DNA of 64,000 bases from Agrocybe praecox (GCA_964017145.1 OZ024844.1:3162001-3226000); one strand, 5' to 3'; counted from the stretch's first letter, positions 1 through 11,900 are shown. Numbers and translations are program-made. The notes: generated by a model not told the origin, from the letters alone.

Positions 1-607
1 CGCTGAATGCCTGCAAAGTGTCCATGTCAGTCTTTGTACATGTGGGCGTCCACCGGGTATGTCAAGGCTCAACACGTCCGGGAAAAGGTTATACCAGCGC
101 TCAACCTTGCAAATCATAGAAAATTTACCCAAACCGCTTGTTTCACAGCATGTTGCCGATTAGGAAGTTTGTCGTTCATATTCCAAGTAGTAGTAGTAAT
201 TTGCAGGTCACGAAATCACACCAATGTGCAAGGGTAAAAATTTTTCTATAATAATGTAGGAAAGGTCTGACACTCACGACACTACAAGATTAGTGGGCAA
301 GTTCTTATACCCGGCCAACGTTCTTCTGCGCTTTACCTGAATCGCCTCGCCGCGTGTAAGGTTCATAGGGCGGGCACTGTCTAAAAGGTTGCGACAAGAA
401 AATCAAATCAGCAAAAACGACTTCTTATATAGCTCCTGTTATTTGTCCTTGCTTGGCACTAAGCCCATATTTGGAATAGCCAATCACCACGTCCCGTTTT
501 CCAGAGATTGGAATTTGAAGCCATCAGTGAGCTGAACACTGCTGAAGCGCTCGGGTGTCGGTGTGAGAGTGTTACAAGTACTAAGATAGTAGTAGAGACA
601 TGTGCAA
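1..607. other. Intergenic, left edge
   Basis: I see no supportable gene here. Short open frames exist, for example at 7-237 on the plus strand, but they show no family motif and no splice-supported extension. The right end is the 3' flank of the minus-strand SRP receptor beta gene. Confidence 0.5.
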
Positions 608-1593
608 TTACATGGTTTCATCTAAGAAATCCGATAAAGCTTGAAGACCATCTGAAGGGCCCTTTTCCCCTGATAAAGTCACTGTAGAGGTGCCCAAGAA
701 AACGATTTCCCCTCCTTCCCATTCGTCGAACTTGAACGTAGATCCCTCTTTTTCTCCGCATTCCAGTCCACCCATATCCGTTCTCTCACCTTCCTCACCC
801 AATCCTTCGACGTGGATGCCTCCACTTTGTGACACTCGCCTCTTCTCCAACTCTCGCTCGAGAATAGATTTCACTCTGTTGGTTGCCATTGCACTTGCGC
901 TCGTATTTGAAGACGATGTCGTCTTGAACAAGTCTGTTTTGTTTGCGAGGATAACGAGGGCAGGTTGGGATTGTGAAGGCGGGAGTGAAGTGAGAGCGTG
1001 TAATACGTGGTGGAGATGCCTAGAAAGTATCGTACAGTTAGGCATGAAATGAATCATGAGGGAAAGTATAAACGCACTCTGCAACCAGCGGAGAGTTCCT
1101 AGAAACAGTGTTGGCGTCCACAACAAAACCAACAACTTTGGTCTCAGGTAGATACTCCCCGAATTGGCCTCTTAGCCTGGCATGACCAGGTACATCAACG
1201 ACACGGATCGTCTTTTCATTAGACAGCGCCGCTACGGCTGAGTTAATCTGCATTGAGGTTTGAGTAGGCAGATTTTGACCATACGCCAGCTAGAACAACT
1301 AATGAATAACCGCAAGACAACAGAAAATGAATGAATTTACCTGCGACAAGATGACTGTTTTGCCAGCATCTGGTGGACCGACAAGTAAGAATGTGTTGCC
1401 TTTGGATTTTGTTTTATTCTTGCTAATCAAAAAAGCGACTTGAGGGGTTGTGAGACAATATTCGGATGGTAGATGTTAGGGGCGAAGTACCAAAGACCAG
1501 CAATAGGCCGATAGCGAAAGAACCGACAATTAATGATTGGGGAGTGAATGTCGATGACACGGAAATAACTTCGGGGGATTTTGCAGGTTCCAT
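608..1593 (-). CDS. SRPRB: Signal recognition particle receptor subunit beta
   Basis: ER-anchored small GTPase that holds the SRP receptor alpha subunit on the ER membrane during co-translational targeting. Four exons fit: 1593-1491, 1438-1341, 1289-1078 and 1019-608, together 274 aa. An N-terminal membrane helix (about residues 20-38, SLIVGSFAIGLLLVF) is followed directly by the GTPase domain. The P-loop reads LLVGPPDAGKT, split from the helix by a 52 nt intron. The switch-II region reads VDVPGHARLRGQF, then PETKVVGFVVDA. The G4 motif is NKTD (LVILANKTDLF). Domain order, single N-terminal helix and length match fungal SRP receptor beta. The gene is head to head with SAR1, and the 461 bp between their starts must hold both promoters. 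The exon joins are inferred from GT-AG signals and frame continuity. Confidence 0.93.
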
Positions 1594-2054
1594 ATATTGT
1601 TAATTACCGTTTTGACGATGAAAGTAAGTCTTCGAGTGTTGTAGTCAGAAGTAGTATACTCTTGGCCTAGTACTAGCCTACGGCTACCATCATAAACGTA
1701 TTTGGTCGTGCTTGAAATTGACGCCGTTACCGCGGTCTCTACTAGACCAGAGAATACTTAGTGCTTGAACGCAAAAAAATAGAAGCTATTCATGAAAGAT
1801 ATTTCTAGGAATTACTTCAGCTTTCAAATATAGCAAGTGTGCCTGTCGAAATTTCGATAAAAGAAATTAGTTCTAGCGCTGGTGACGTATTTGCGGCGTG
1901 ACGAGAGTCATCTGATCGTGTTACACCTGTGACAGTGGTGTCATCCGCCCGCCGTCTTCCACGTCTGCGTGAGCAAGTCCGTCATCGACATTCTCGTTAT
2001 ATTTGAACTCTTCTCTTCACCTTCTTCGAGTTTGACACACGAAACGCTTGCAAA
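1594..2054. promoter_or_regulatory. Shared divergent promoter region SRPRB/SAR1
   Basis: This 461 bp spacer separates the two divergent start codons, so it must contain both promoters. On the SAR1 side there is a pyrimidine-rich stretch (about 2008-2030, rich in CTTCT) before the ATG, common in highly expressed fungal genes. I see no convincing TATA box. Confidence 0.5.
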
Positions 2055-2976
2055 ATGTTCATCTTAAACTGGTTCTGGGACGTCCTCGCACAGCTCGGTA
2101 AGTCGTCTCGTACGTATTGCTCCAAAAAGGCCCCTTTTAACACCGTTTTGTTAGGCCTGTTGCACAAGAACGCTAAAATTCTGTTCCTCGGTCTGGATAA
2201 CGCTGGAAAGACAGTGCGTATGCATATCTCTACTAACGTTTATTACGTTGCTAATAGTTTTACAGACTTTGTTGCATATGCTCAAAAATGACCGACTTGC
2301 CACGCTACAACCCACACTCCACCCAAGTATGCTTCCCGGAACTCAGTAACAATGAACATTCAAATAACTTGGCTGCTATTTTCATTACAGCCTCTGAGGA
2401 GTTGGCCATTGGCAATGTTAAATTCACAACCTATGATTTGGGTGGACATCAACAGGGTAATTGTTGATTTATTAACTATTTTAGCATTTGGCGCTCACGA
2501 GGTTTCGAATTATCTAGCTCGTCGCCTCTGGCGCGACTACTTCCCTGAGGTCGACGGCATCGTTTTCCTCGTAGATAGCGCCGACTTCGAACGATTTGCT
2601 GAATCGAAGGCCGAGCTCGACGCTCTCCTGTCGATTGAAGAACTCTCCAAGGTTCCTTTCCTCGTCCTCGGTAACAAGATTGATGCACCCGGTGCCGTCA
2701 GTGAGGAGGAGTTGAGACATCACCTTGGATTGTACCAGACTACTGGCAAAGTGCGTCTAACCTATATCATATTGATTGATATGGGCTTGAAACTAATATT
2801 CTCTCTCAAATTTAGGGCAAAGTGCCTCTCAGCGACATCCGACCCATCGAGATTTTCATGTGCTCAGTTGTCCAGAGGCAAGGCTACGGAGAGGGTTTCC
2901 GATGGCTCTCACAATACGTACGTTTTACCGCGTCATTCCAATTTGGGCATTATTCTAATAGGTGCAACAGATCTAA
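2055..2976 (+). CDS. SAR1: Small GTPase SAR1, COPII coat initiator
   Basis: SAR1 recruits Sec23/24 to ER exit sites and starts COPII vesicle budding. Seven exons fit: 2055-2097, 2155-2213, 2266-2326, 2391-2456, 2518-2750, 2816-2917 and 2971-2976, giving 189 aa, the usual SAR1 length. The amphipathic N-terminus [15 protein letters not shown] is present. The P-loop is LGLDNAGKT, switch II is [19 protein letters not shown], and the G4 motif is [12 protein letters not shown]. The protein ends in the typical form WLSQYI; the last exon codes only Ile and the stop. An internal open frame that reads through introns is an artefact. It lies divergent to SRPRB, which works at the same membrane one step earlier. 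Confidence 0.97.
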
Positions 2977-3324
2977 ATATCTTAATGTGCGAGGAATGTC
3001 AAGCTCTTTCCTGGCACTATTACCTACACGTATGCCGTCCATTTTGCTATTCAGTAGAGTCTGTTCTTCATTCGAGTATCTAGTATTTTTGTCCAATACA
3101 CGTAATTCACTATACAATTACCATGGATGGAATATGCGTTGTTTTGACCAATTCGGTTCTTGTCTTTACATATATATAACTACTTGTATATCGCTTTAAA
3201 CGCGTACTTCGAACCGTTTTGAAACATGAGTGCGCAATACCGGGTTCAGCAAAGTCATTTCAGATGCGACACCACGTGGAAGTGGCAAACTGAGCAGAGT
3301 GATGGGAGTGATGTCGAAAGTTGT

Positions 3325-4890
3325 ATGCTGTCTTCTTCCTTCACTCCGAGGCTCTCCTTTAGCAATGTTTTTGTTTCAGCAGTCGCTATACGTGTTATAC
3401 TGATCCTTTATAGCGAATGGCACGACGCACATTCGGTTGTGAAATACACCGATGTGGATTACCGTGTCTTTACCGACGCCGCACACTTTCTGTTGCGCCC
3501 AGGTCCAGGAGACTCAAATCACGCTGAAGGGCCATTGAACAACATTCTAGGACGTGAATTGAATATCGGAAAGTGAGTCTGCATGAATATACATGTATAA
3601 CGTTTCTCCTTCTGACGTGTATTTATTTTGTGTAGCCCCTACACCCGAGAGACTTATCGATATACCCCACTACTCGCACTTGTCCTCACACCAAATGGAT
3701 GGCTGCATCCTTCATTTGGAAAATACATATTTGCACTGTGCGATATTATAAATGGCGTCCTAATATACCGACTACTCAAAAGCGAGATTCTTCCTGACCT
3801 CGTGCCCGCTGCACTAAAACAGACGTCACGCAGTAAAGACATCAAAGGAAAGACCCCTAAAGTTTCCGCGTACGACTGGGTGGAAAGGCGTTCTACGATT
3901 TACACCGCAGTCCATTTGCTTAACCCGCTTGTTTTCTCCATCTCGACGCGCGGTTCTTCGGAATCTGTGTTATCGCTCTTTGTTTTGTTGACACTTTACG
4001 CATCGTTGAAAGGACATTGGGACGTGTCTGCTCTGCTACTCGGTCTCAGCACCCACTGGAAAATTTACCCTGTCATCTATGGCGCTGGATGTCTTGGTGT
4101 CATCGGTAATTCAGGGAGACAGACGAAAACTAGGCAGGATTACCTCAAGACGATCGTGAACGTGAAGACGATTAGATTCACTTGCATCAGTGCGGCGACT
4201 TTTATTCTTCTTGGAATAGGATGTTATGCGATGTACGCCACATTTTCTATTGCTCAAATTGCTCGTGCCTATAACATTTCTTCTTCTAGCTGGGGATATC
4301 CATTCCTCTATGAATCGTATCTTTATCATTTGCACAGACTGGATCACCGACATAACTTTTCACCTTACTTTTATCTAACCTATCTCACCTACCCATCCTT
4401 AAATGTCGTATCATCCCCATCCTTGGGATGGGAACATATCTTAGGTTCACCCCTTATCAGCTTCGTACCACAAATGACAATGGCCATCGGGTCTGGTCTT
4501 CTTTTCGGCCGTCGCAAAGAAGATCTGGTCTTTACCTGGTTCGTGCAGACATGCGTATTCGTCATTTTCAACAAAGTGTGCACCTCACAGGTAAGTAGAC
4601 CCTCCCATCATTGTCAGCGACGTAACTAATCGTGAGGCGAACAGTACTTCTTGTGGTATCTCCTTTTACTACCGCTTTTGCTTCCTAAACTTCCCTTTAC
4701 GAAATTGGAAGGAGGTCTAGCTATCGTGTTTTGGATTGGCTCTCAGGTATTGTGGCTTAATGAGGCATACAATTTGGAGTTTTTGGGTGAGAACGTGTAT
4801 CTTGCGCTTTGGTCGCACGGGTTAGGCTACGTGATTGAAAATTGCTGGGTTCTAGTAACGATCATGGATGTTTATAATCGTAGAATTTGA
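3325..4890 (+). CDS. GPI14: GPI mannosyltransferase 1 (PIG-M/GPI14)
   Basis: ER-lumenal, dolichol-phosphate-mannose-dependent enzyme that adds the first alpha-1,4 mannose to the GPI anchor precursor. Exons 3325-3572, 3636-4590 and 4645-4890 give 482 aa. Family signatures are the N-terminal DVDYRVFTDAA motif just after the first membrane helix, where the catalytic Asp-x-Asp lies, and NPYTRETYRYTPLLA across the first intron. Several hydrophobic segments follow, with YLYHLHRLDHRHNFSPYFY in the middle and TSQYFLWYLLLLPLLLPKL across the second intron. I chose the ATG at 3325 because the membrane anchor follows at once; an in-frame upstream ATG at 3226 would add 33 unconserved residues. The 3' end converges on the zinc-knuckle gene with only 91 bp between the stops. 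Confidence 0.93.
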
Positions 4891-4981
4891 CTATTTTACG
4901 TTCCCAATACATATAATCCCGAGATAATTAGAAATATGATACAAATTGAACTTGGTAACAACATAGTGGATATGTAACAAA

Positions 4982-6060
4982 TTAGTCGCAGTCCGACTCG
5001 GACATGTCCATGTCGCTTTCAGATAAGTCCGGAGAAGAACTATCAAGATTAGCCGGGTTGCTTGGCTGGTGACGAAGTGGTCGAGGAGGGAGATCTGCTG
5101 GTAGTGACAGTGGAGGCAGAGGGGGTGGTGGTGGCGGCGGCGGCGGAAGAGGAGGTAGGTCCGCTGGAGGGGGTGGTGGAAGAGGTGGTGGTTCATCAGT
5201 TGGAGGTGGAGGCGCGGGTACAAGAAATTGGTTAAGATATGCTAAACTGTCCTCAAAAGAAGTGTTTGCCCAGGTCTCGACAGATGTAGCCTTGGGGGGT
5301 TGATAGGGTATAAGGTGTTGGTAAGAAAAGTAACTCGGTGGATATTCCGCCCAACGGACCAGGGGACGGGGTGACGGTGACTCGTCACCATGCTTTGAAG
5401 GCGATGAGGTGGAAGCTGTCTCTGAGTTATTCAACTCGTCTCCGGAAGGCGAGTCGCTGGTTTCGACATTTTCGCCGTTGTAAGAAATCTGGAATGCATT
5501 GTGAAATAAAACATTTTCCACGCAATCATGATCACCGTGAATCTCGAAGGATTGGCCTTCAGCTTCAGTGCAATCATCAACGTCTCCCTCGTTTTCAGCC
5601 CAAATGCGACTTTTTACAAGCTCTCGTGGGTCGGTCGAATTAATCCAACCAGGAGGATACCCCCATACCGAGATATTTCGCAGCCATTCCTCATTACTCG
5701 ATTCTAGGGCATCTCTAAGCAGTTCCCCCTTGATTTTACCAAGTTCAAATTCTTCAAGCCAGTCCAGTCGTTGTTGCCTCCAGGCTTCAACTGCGTGAAT
5801 CCTTTTCCAATTGCCTAAACCAAATGTACCTTGATAAAATTGATAGTATTGGCGGGATAGTGCTATGACGTCCCTGTCCAGGCGAAAATTACACTCCGTT
5901 ATTTTGTGATCTGGATTCCCGCAGTTAAAGCATCGAGGTTGATTTGCAGGTCCATCCTGGGATTCTGCGTCGTCTATTTCTTCGCCTAATACATCTTCGT
6001 GCGCACGTTCGTAAATGCCGTATTGTTCCCAGTAATGAGAATATGAAGCGGGAGCCGAAT
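4982..6060 (-). CDS. CCHC zinc-knuckle / PSP-domain protein (ZCCHC8-like)
   Basis: Likely RNA-binding protein related to ZCCHC8, the scaffold of the nuclear exosome targeting complex. The zinc knuckle is CFNCGNPDHKITEC. It is followed by a PSP region with GKIKGELLRDAL and the hallmark WGYPPGWI. The C-terminal third is Pro-rich, with runs of up to nine prolines (about 5100-5230), and ends in an acidic Ser/Asp tail. The true 5' end is unclear. Upstream the frame stays open to an ATG at 6244, but that stretch overlaps the glutaredoxin-like coding sequence in another frame and does not look coding. A short intron (32 or 41 nt, both in frame, ending at the AG before the codons for FFYHSAPASY) would join this frame to the glutaredoxin exon and make one fusion protein. 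Start given here is therefore approximate. Confidence 0.72.
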
Positions 6061-6072
6061 GATAGAAGAAGC

Positions 6073-6507
6073 TTATTTCTGTGTTTGGGGCTTGTCCTTC
6101 GACGAATCCGACTCCATTTGCGCTTGGTTCTTGTCCCATTCGTTGAGTGCCTGGAGGACTACACTTTCGTCCCAACGACCCTTTGCTACTTCTTTGCCTT
6201 CTAAATGCAAAGCAGGGATCCAATAAACATACTTCTTTTTCCACTTCTCCTGGCCTTTGTCCTGAATATTGATTGTATCCAGTTCAAATGGTCGCTGCAA
6301 CGCAAATCATTCAACAAAGACTCATGCTACAAGGGAACATGCGCACAGATTGCCTAACTTTAGCTAGTGCTGACTTGGCAGTCTAAGCATACGACTCTTG
6401 TTAACCAATTGTCTAGGAGGGATAAATATGGCACTCACATCACAAAGCGAGCAATTTGGGCCGGAGAAAAGAGTGAACCTGGGGATACGAGCGCCTCGAA
6501 GAGCCAT
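6073..6507 (-). CDS. Glutaredoxin-like protein (DUF836/C5orf63-YDR286C type)
   Basis: Thioredoxin-fold protein of the small glutaredoxin-like family that includes yeast YDR286C and human C5orf63; its substrate is not established. Exons 6507-6439, 6382-6347 and 6294-6073 give 108 aa. The redox motif is FTLFSGPNCSLCD, a CxxC, followed across the first intron by TAKSALAKVRQS. The third exon reads RPFELDTINIQDKG, then YVYWIPALHLEGKEVAKGRWDE, which contains the cis-Pro (IPALH) and matches the family. The middle exon is only 36 nt. The frame ends with a stop at 6073. An alternative splice inside the last codons would instead run into the downstream PSP-domain frame, so this could be the N-terminal half of a fusion. 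Confidence 0.82.
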
Positions 6508-7387
6508 TATTTGATGACAGAATCGGAACCGCCGATTCCCGAAGTCGAAGCCAAAATGTAAAGGTCCGCCGCAGGGCGGAGGAAGGCTCGCTTCGTCATC
6601 CTAGCTGGTGACTAAGCTGCTTATATTTTTCGCGGTGTGCGTGCGTTCAATAACGTAGCAAACCCAACAAAGTCTGGGCACATCTGTGATTTCGAGGCAA
6701 ATTGCCTCTGAAAGGTGTTCCCACGTTGTACTTGCTTTCCATCGTGTTGAGCGGGGGCCTGTAATTCGGCGATGTTAAGATCATGTACATCATTTCGTGT
6801 AGTACTAGTGTAAAGGGAAAACACAGTCGTCAAACAGTTCCGAGTCTCTTGATTAAGGTTTTGCTCAGTGCGGGTGGCAAGCAATTGTTCACAGAGAGAC
6901 AGAAAAGGGTCAACGATAACACAGAACAAACCAATAGCATATTCGCCAGGAAAGTGACGCGTCATATAGGACGCGCGGTAATTAAAGCGCGTCAGACACC
7001 GTGTGCAAAGCCAGCCAAAAAAACAAAAAACCAAGAAAAAGACACAGTAAACGGGAAAACACGTAATTTTTTTTGATGTAGGCATTTAAAAGGGGTATTA
7101 AAATGATTTTATAAAGAGAAATGACCATCAGGAGTAAAATTTCGAGAGAGTAAGCAAAGGAAAAGTGACACAGGGATAAGTTTCATACCCACACTTTGGC
7201 TTTGTTTGTTCGGGGCAAGTGTCCGGCCGGACCTAGGCTCGTGACCAACCGTTTCTGATGATCTCGGCAACTTTATGGCCGAAGTTTCGTTCAGAAACGG
7301 CTGGGACAAACGAAGGCCTTTTTGTGGAGTCACAAAATGTCACCCCGGACTTGGAATAATTCGCGCGTCAACGTACACTGTCTGTAA
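6508..7387. other. Gap between glutaredoxin-like gene and DUF6589 fragment
   Basis: No gene is supportable. A minus-strand open frame at 6621-7085 has no recognisable motif and includes an A/T-rich stretch (about 7015-7075) giving a spurious hydrophobic segment. The right part is the 3' flank of the DUF6589 fragment. Confidence 0.5.
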
Positions 7388-8244
7388 CTACGAAATACAT
7401 GCATCATCGTAATCTCCTTCTCCTTCATCCTCTTTTTCCATATCACTACATTCCGATACCTCTGAGTCACTCAAGTACTCATATGATTCCGTAATAAGGT
7501 CCTCATCCATGTCAAAAGCAACGTCGGCGGCGGTTAAACAAGGTAGCTGCACATCATTGTCTGCGGATTCGAGTTCCTCGAGGTATTCTATGTCATCTTC
7601 GACTGTGCTTGGAATATCATGCTGACTTTTATCTGCAGCATGCACGTTCTGGACTGCAACTTGGCTAGTGCTGGGAGGGTTTTCATCTGGCTGTTGACCA
7701 AGTGATGTCATCGTCTGCGGAGTGGAAGTCAAAGCCATAGAAAAAGCCACTGGGGTCATCCCTCGTCGCCTCTTGAGTCGTGTAAAAGCCTTGTTATAAT
7801 CGGTAAGAGGATTCTTACTTCCGTCTGGGTCTGTCAAGTTATGCAAGCCCACAGCAATAACATCTGGGACTGGCTTGCCCTCGCCTCCAAGTACACGACC
7901 CTTTTGGACCGAAAACACGTTGTGGTCTTCAAGGCTGTCCATTAGGGTCTCAATGTCGTTTGTTAGGTCTGGCGGTGCATGTCGTTTACCCATATCTGCA
8001 CCAAGGATGTCATTGAAGTTGCGGGCAAGCTTTCGAAGTACCTCAATGCAGGGTGAAATCATCTCGAGCCATTCCCATGACGCGTTCGCACCATGTGCTT
8101 TATAGAACTCCTGTAAGTTTGATTAGCCTTTAAATAACAAATCTTTTACGTTCTTACCTTGATCCAGAAGTTAAGATGTTCTTGTTCAAGGTCAAGCTCA
8201 ACCCATGAGTTAGGGTCTCCTATCGGATTCAGGAGCCAGTTGTC
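7388..8244 (-). pseudogene. 5'-truncated DUF6589-domain gene
   Basis: Only the C-terminal part of a DUF6589 protein is left. DUF6589 proteins form large, often transposon-associated families in Agaricomycetes, usually well over 600 aa, with no known reaction. The readable part starts at about 8244 with NWLLNPIGDPNSWVELD and LEQEHLNFWIK. An intron of about 48 nt follows, with GTAAG donor and TTACAG acceptor. It continues EFYKAHGANASWEWLEM, then LRKLARNFNDILGADMG, and an acidic Ser/Glu tail ending at 7388. Directly upstream of residue one the frame hits a stop (8245-8247) and unrelated sequence begins. The intron and downstream frame are intact, so truncation, not point decay, broke it. I call it a relic; a start inside the remaining sequence could in principle still be used. 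Confidence 0.7.
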
Positions 8245-8379
8245 TCAACCCCAACTCACCAGTCTATGTTACCTCCACAATATATACCATCTCCTGCTGC
8301 ATCCTCTGGTCCTTACCCCTACATACACCCTTACAACCCTTTCAGTAGTAGCTTTAGACCTGCTCCACCAAATGGTTGA
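8245..8379 (+). pseudogene. Pro/Tyr/Ser-rich C-terminal coding fragment
   Basis: This plus-strand frame of 44 codons ends in a stop and has strongly protein-like low-complexity composition (MLPPQYIPSPAASSGPYPYI, then PFSSSFRPAPPNG). It has no start codon, splice-supported upstream exon or neighbour that would feed it. It begins where the opposite-strand DUF6589 frame ends, so the two look like fragments of different genes joined by rearrangement. I do not recognise the family. It may also be chance. Confidence 0.35.
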
Positions 8380-8955
8380 GGCCGGATTTCTCATAAAATT
8401 TAATGGATAATAATTACATCATTTATGTGGTCTAGTAAGAACAATTTATTTGACATAAAACGAGACTGTGATGATTGTGGAAGCCCGTTCGACGAAGAGC
8501 GAGCGCGAGATATGTGTTTTTTTGGCTAAGTTCTTTGTCACTTTCTGTCACTTCACAAAAACCGCGTCGTTACTCCCAGTCCTTAGGCAGTGATATGTAT
8601 TTCGTAGTCCGCCTGATGTTAGTCGCCATAACAAAGCCACAACAACGTATAAACAAAAGCCATTTGCGGAAGGACGAAGAAATACAGATCACTGACTAAG
8701 GAACTGGTCGCGAGTCTAGGCCGGACCCCTCATACCACAGAGTTGCTCGCTTCGCTCGCAATAAACTCGGTCACGTGCGTGGCGTTACCCGACGCGCGTG
8801 ATGAATCGTGGATCATGACCATCACGTAACGGTTGACATGGACAAGCGCGAGAAACGTTTCAGTGGTTCAGTATCTTACTCAACTCAGGGGCACCGTTTT
8901 TTCATCCTCCCGTTCCAGGACTCTCTTGTAGGACCCTGCAGGTCAATGTCTTGCG
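8380..8955. promoter_or_regulatory. Upstream region of the C3H-ankyrin-AAA gene
   Basis: No gene is seen. The stretch contains a palindromic E-box CACGTG (8772-8777) about 180 bp before the proposed start codon of the following gene, and several CGCG-rich words around 8745-8800. Its left part belongs to the rearranged DUF6589 patch. Confidence 0.4.
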
Positions 8956-11900
8956 ATGTCATCTGTAGAACCTGTATGGCGAGTCAAAAGTATGTTACAG
9001 ATTGTCATTTACAACGTTGTTGCCATGTGGTTACTAAATGCTTGGTTCTGTTCTCGCAGCGCGACCATGTCCCTTTTATCCACTAGGACGATGCATGTTC
9101 GCTGACTCATGCAATTTTCTCCATACGAGCCCTGTGAATGACAATACCCAACCAGTATTTTCTAAGGATACCACTCCACAAATCGAAGCAAAGCCAAGTA
9201 CACCCTCGAAACCTCCAAATCTTACGGTCGAGTCACCACAATCCATTCGTTCCCCACCTCGCTCCCCTCGCACTACCAGCTTACTGCATGCACTGAGAGA
9301 CGTTATTGGAGACCCAGACGATGAAAATGACGAAGGCATTAGCGGTTTATTTGCAAATAGGTCACAAGTCCGTTCCGAGGAGTGGTCTGAGTCCTTGCCA
9401 ACTTTGGTCAACAAAACTGAGTTTGATTATAATTATCGACCGGAGGAGAGTAGTTACACTATAACTGCTCGCTATGATGCAAACGAACTCGGAGCAGGGG
9501 AAGAAGAAGAAGGAAACTGGACTGCTCTATCCGTTTACGACGACGAAGATGATTTTAATTCGGGGCAATTTCTCGAGAGTGACGATCAGCCTCCTGAAGT
9601 GAATTCTGAAGAAGAAGCAACCACACTCTTCTTCTCTCAGTCTTCTCAAGGCAGGGACGAACAAGTTCTGTATCAGCCGAATGAGGAAAACCTCGAACAT
9701 GAGGAAGACCTTGAATATGAGGAAGACCCTGAATTGTCCACGGTAACTCGCTCCTCTCTCCAAGCCCCTACTTCTGGCCTTCTGTCGCCTATAGAGCTTT
9801 CTGGACTCAACCTCGCGCCTCTCTTCCAACTCAACGATAGTGATTACGGCGGTGCTAGTTCGTTTGATTCAGGATATGCCGACAATTGGAAACCGCCAGT
9901 ACCTTTGACAGCAACTCCACCACGTAGCCCTTCCATAAATTCAACTTTCGATCTTCTTTCTTCGCCGTTTGGCTCACACTCCGTTCATGCTTTATCGCCT
10001 CGTCTTGCTCCCTTCATAGGGCGACCACCTTCACCCTCTCAAACGGCGACACCGCATCATTATGAAGTTGAACCTTCGGACCTTAGTCTCGACTCGCCCA
10101 GAGAGTATCATGCCAGGAAGCAAATTGCACCCAAAGAAAAAGGAATTGAGGCACAGGAAGATGACAAAGCAAGCTTTAACGACGAAGGTTCCCCACTATC
10201 CGGAAACCACGACCAATTGAACAACAAGGAAGACGAAGACGATTCTTATGGACACACATCAATTTGGGACTCGGAAGGAAATCCAACGGCAGTCTTTATA
10301 GGTGACAGCCCAGGTCCTATAAACGCCGAAGTCAACGACGCAATAAGTCGTTCAAGCAAAACACCGACCCATTTCCTGTCTTCGGACGACGCTCAGTTCG
10401 AAGATGCTGAAGTCTCTTCATCATCGGCTTTCCCAATAGAGAGCAGCTCAAACGCTGCACAAAGAGAAATGAATGGCGATTCGGACGAGGAAACTGCATT
10501 TCTGGCATATCTCATGAGTCCTCAAGCACAAGAAAATGAAAATGACACACTCAATAGCCTTTATGACATCTACTCTGATATTGAGGCTAAATCAGACTCT
10601 ACTCCCGGTGTTATTCCTAGCCAACCTTCCTATTCTCCCATTCGGTTACAATCTTCGCTTTCGAACTCTTCTACACCATCCAGCTCTCTGCGAGAGCGCG
10701 TCTTTACTCCTCCTGCCGTGGCCAGGAAGCAGTCAAGTTTTAGTACAGCAGATTCACCGAATTCATTGTCTTCTCCTATGACGTCTCTGGATTCTGTTTC
10801 AAGAGGCCGAGCCTCACCATTCTCCGTTCAAGATAATAAGTCTCTTAGCAGAAAATCCAGCAGCGAAATTCCAGGCCAAGAAATTGAGATCTCTCGCAAA
10901 ATTCCTTTTGGTTTCAGAAGCAAGATCTCTTTGGTGAGTTAGATAGCTTGTCTCTATGCTCGAAGCTTACCTGTTATTGTATCAGGGTCGCGCGAGTAGA
11001 TCTTCGCTTATGTCTCACCGGAACGCCAATCACAGTATACCCTCGTCGCCTTTAGACACACATTCTGAGAATCTAGGCTTGGAATCTCAACATTCTGCGT
11101 ACTCTTCTATAAGTAAATCCCCCACCAGCGCTCCTCCCAACGGCCTAAAGCCCTTACGACTTGTCCGTATTCTTAATATTCATATATGCCTCTATCCTTT
11201 GCTAATTTGACATTTAGTCTACTCGTCTTGATTCTAAGCAAATTTCACGATCTCTCTTTCACTCTCGCATGTCATCTTCGTTCAGCAAACCTTCTAGTCT
11301 TTATTCTCATCAACTCGGTACGTTTTCTCTAACAAAACTATAAATTGTATTTCTGAATGAATGTTTATTATCAGGAAATACTAATCGCATGTCCACATCT
11401 TCAAGTGTATCCACTAGCAACTCTTTATCTGACAACCTTTTGGTAGACCTTACCTGTTTGCTGGCCATTTCGCCTTACTTACTTCTGTTGGTTTAGCTTT
11501 CGTCTGCACGCTCTTCGCTTTTACCGCTACATATTCGCAATAGTTTATTATCTTCAAATGACCCTTCTTTACCTCCTCCCTCTCCGCGACTTCTCAGAGA
11601 CCTTGGTATCCTCGACGAACCTCAATCTGCTCCAGCGACTTCTTTGCGTCAATCTGTGAACTATTCCCGACCTTCAAGTCGTCTTTCGGAACCCTATTAT
11701 AATGAAGACGATGATGACACATTCACTCGGACTGATCTCTATGGTGAAACCATTCGAAGGCCAGTATCCACTGCTCCCCACACTGCCCCCATAACTCGTG
11801 CATCGTCGACAATATACCCACCTGTATATGCCATTGATACCCCTAAACCAACGCTCATGTTTGCCGTTGCCAGTGACGACGTGGAACAGGTTCGACAAGT

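Noticed and set aside
690..1052. 120-codon plus-strand frame
   Set aside because: It is the antisense shadow of the SRP receptor beta last exon, which has clear family motifs.
6621..7085. 154-codon minus-strand open frame with a hydrophobic start
   Set aside because: The hydrophobic part comes from an A-rich tract on the plus strand. No motif, no splice partner, and composition unlike neighbouring exons.
8475..8699. Possible short gene upstream of the C3H-ankyrin-AAA gene
   Set aside because: No motif or splice support. The sequence reads better as promoter.
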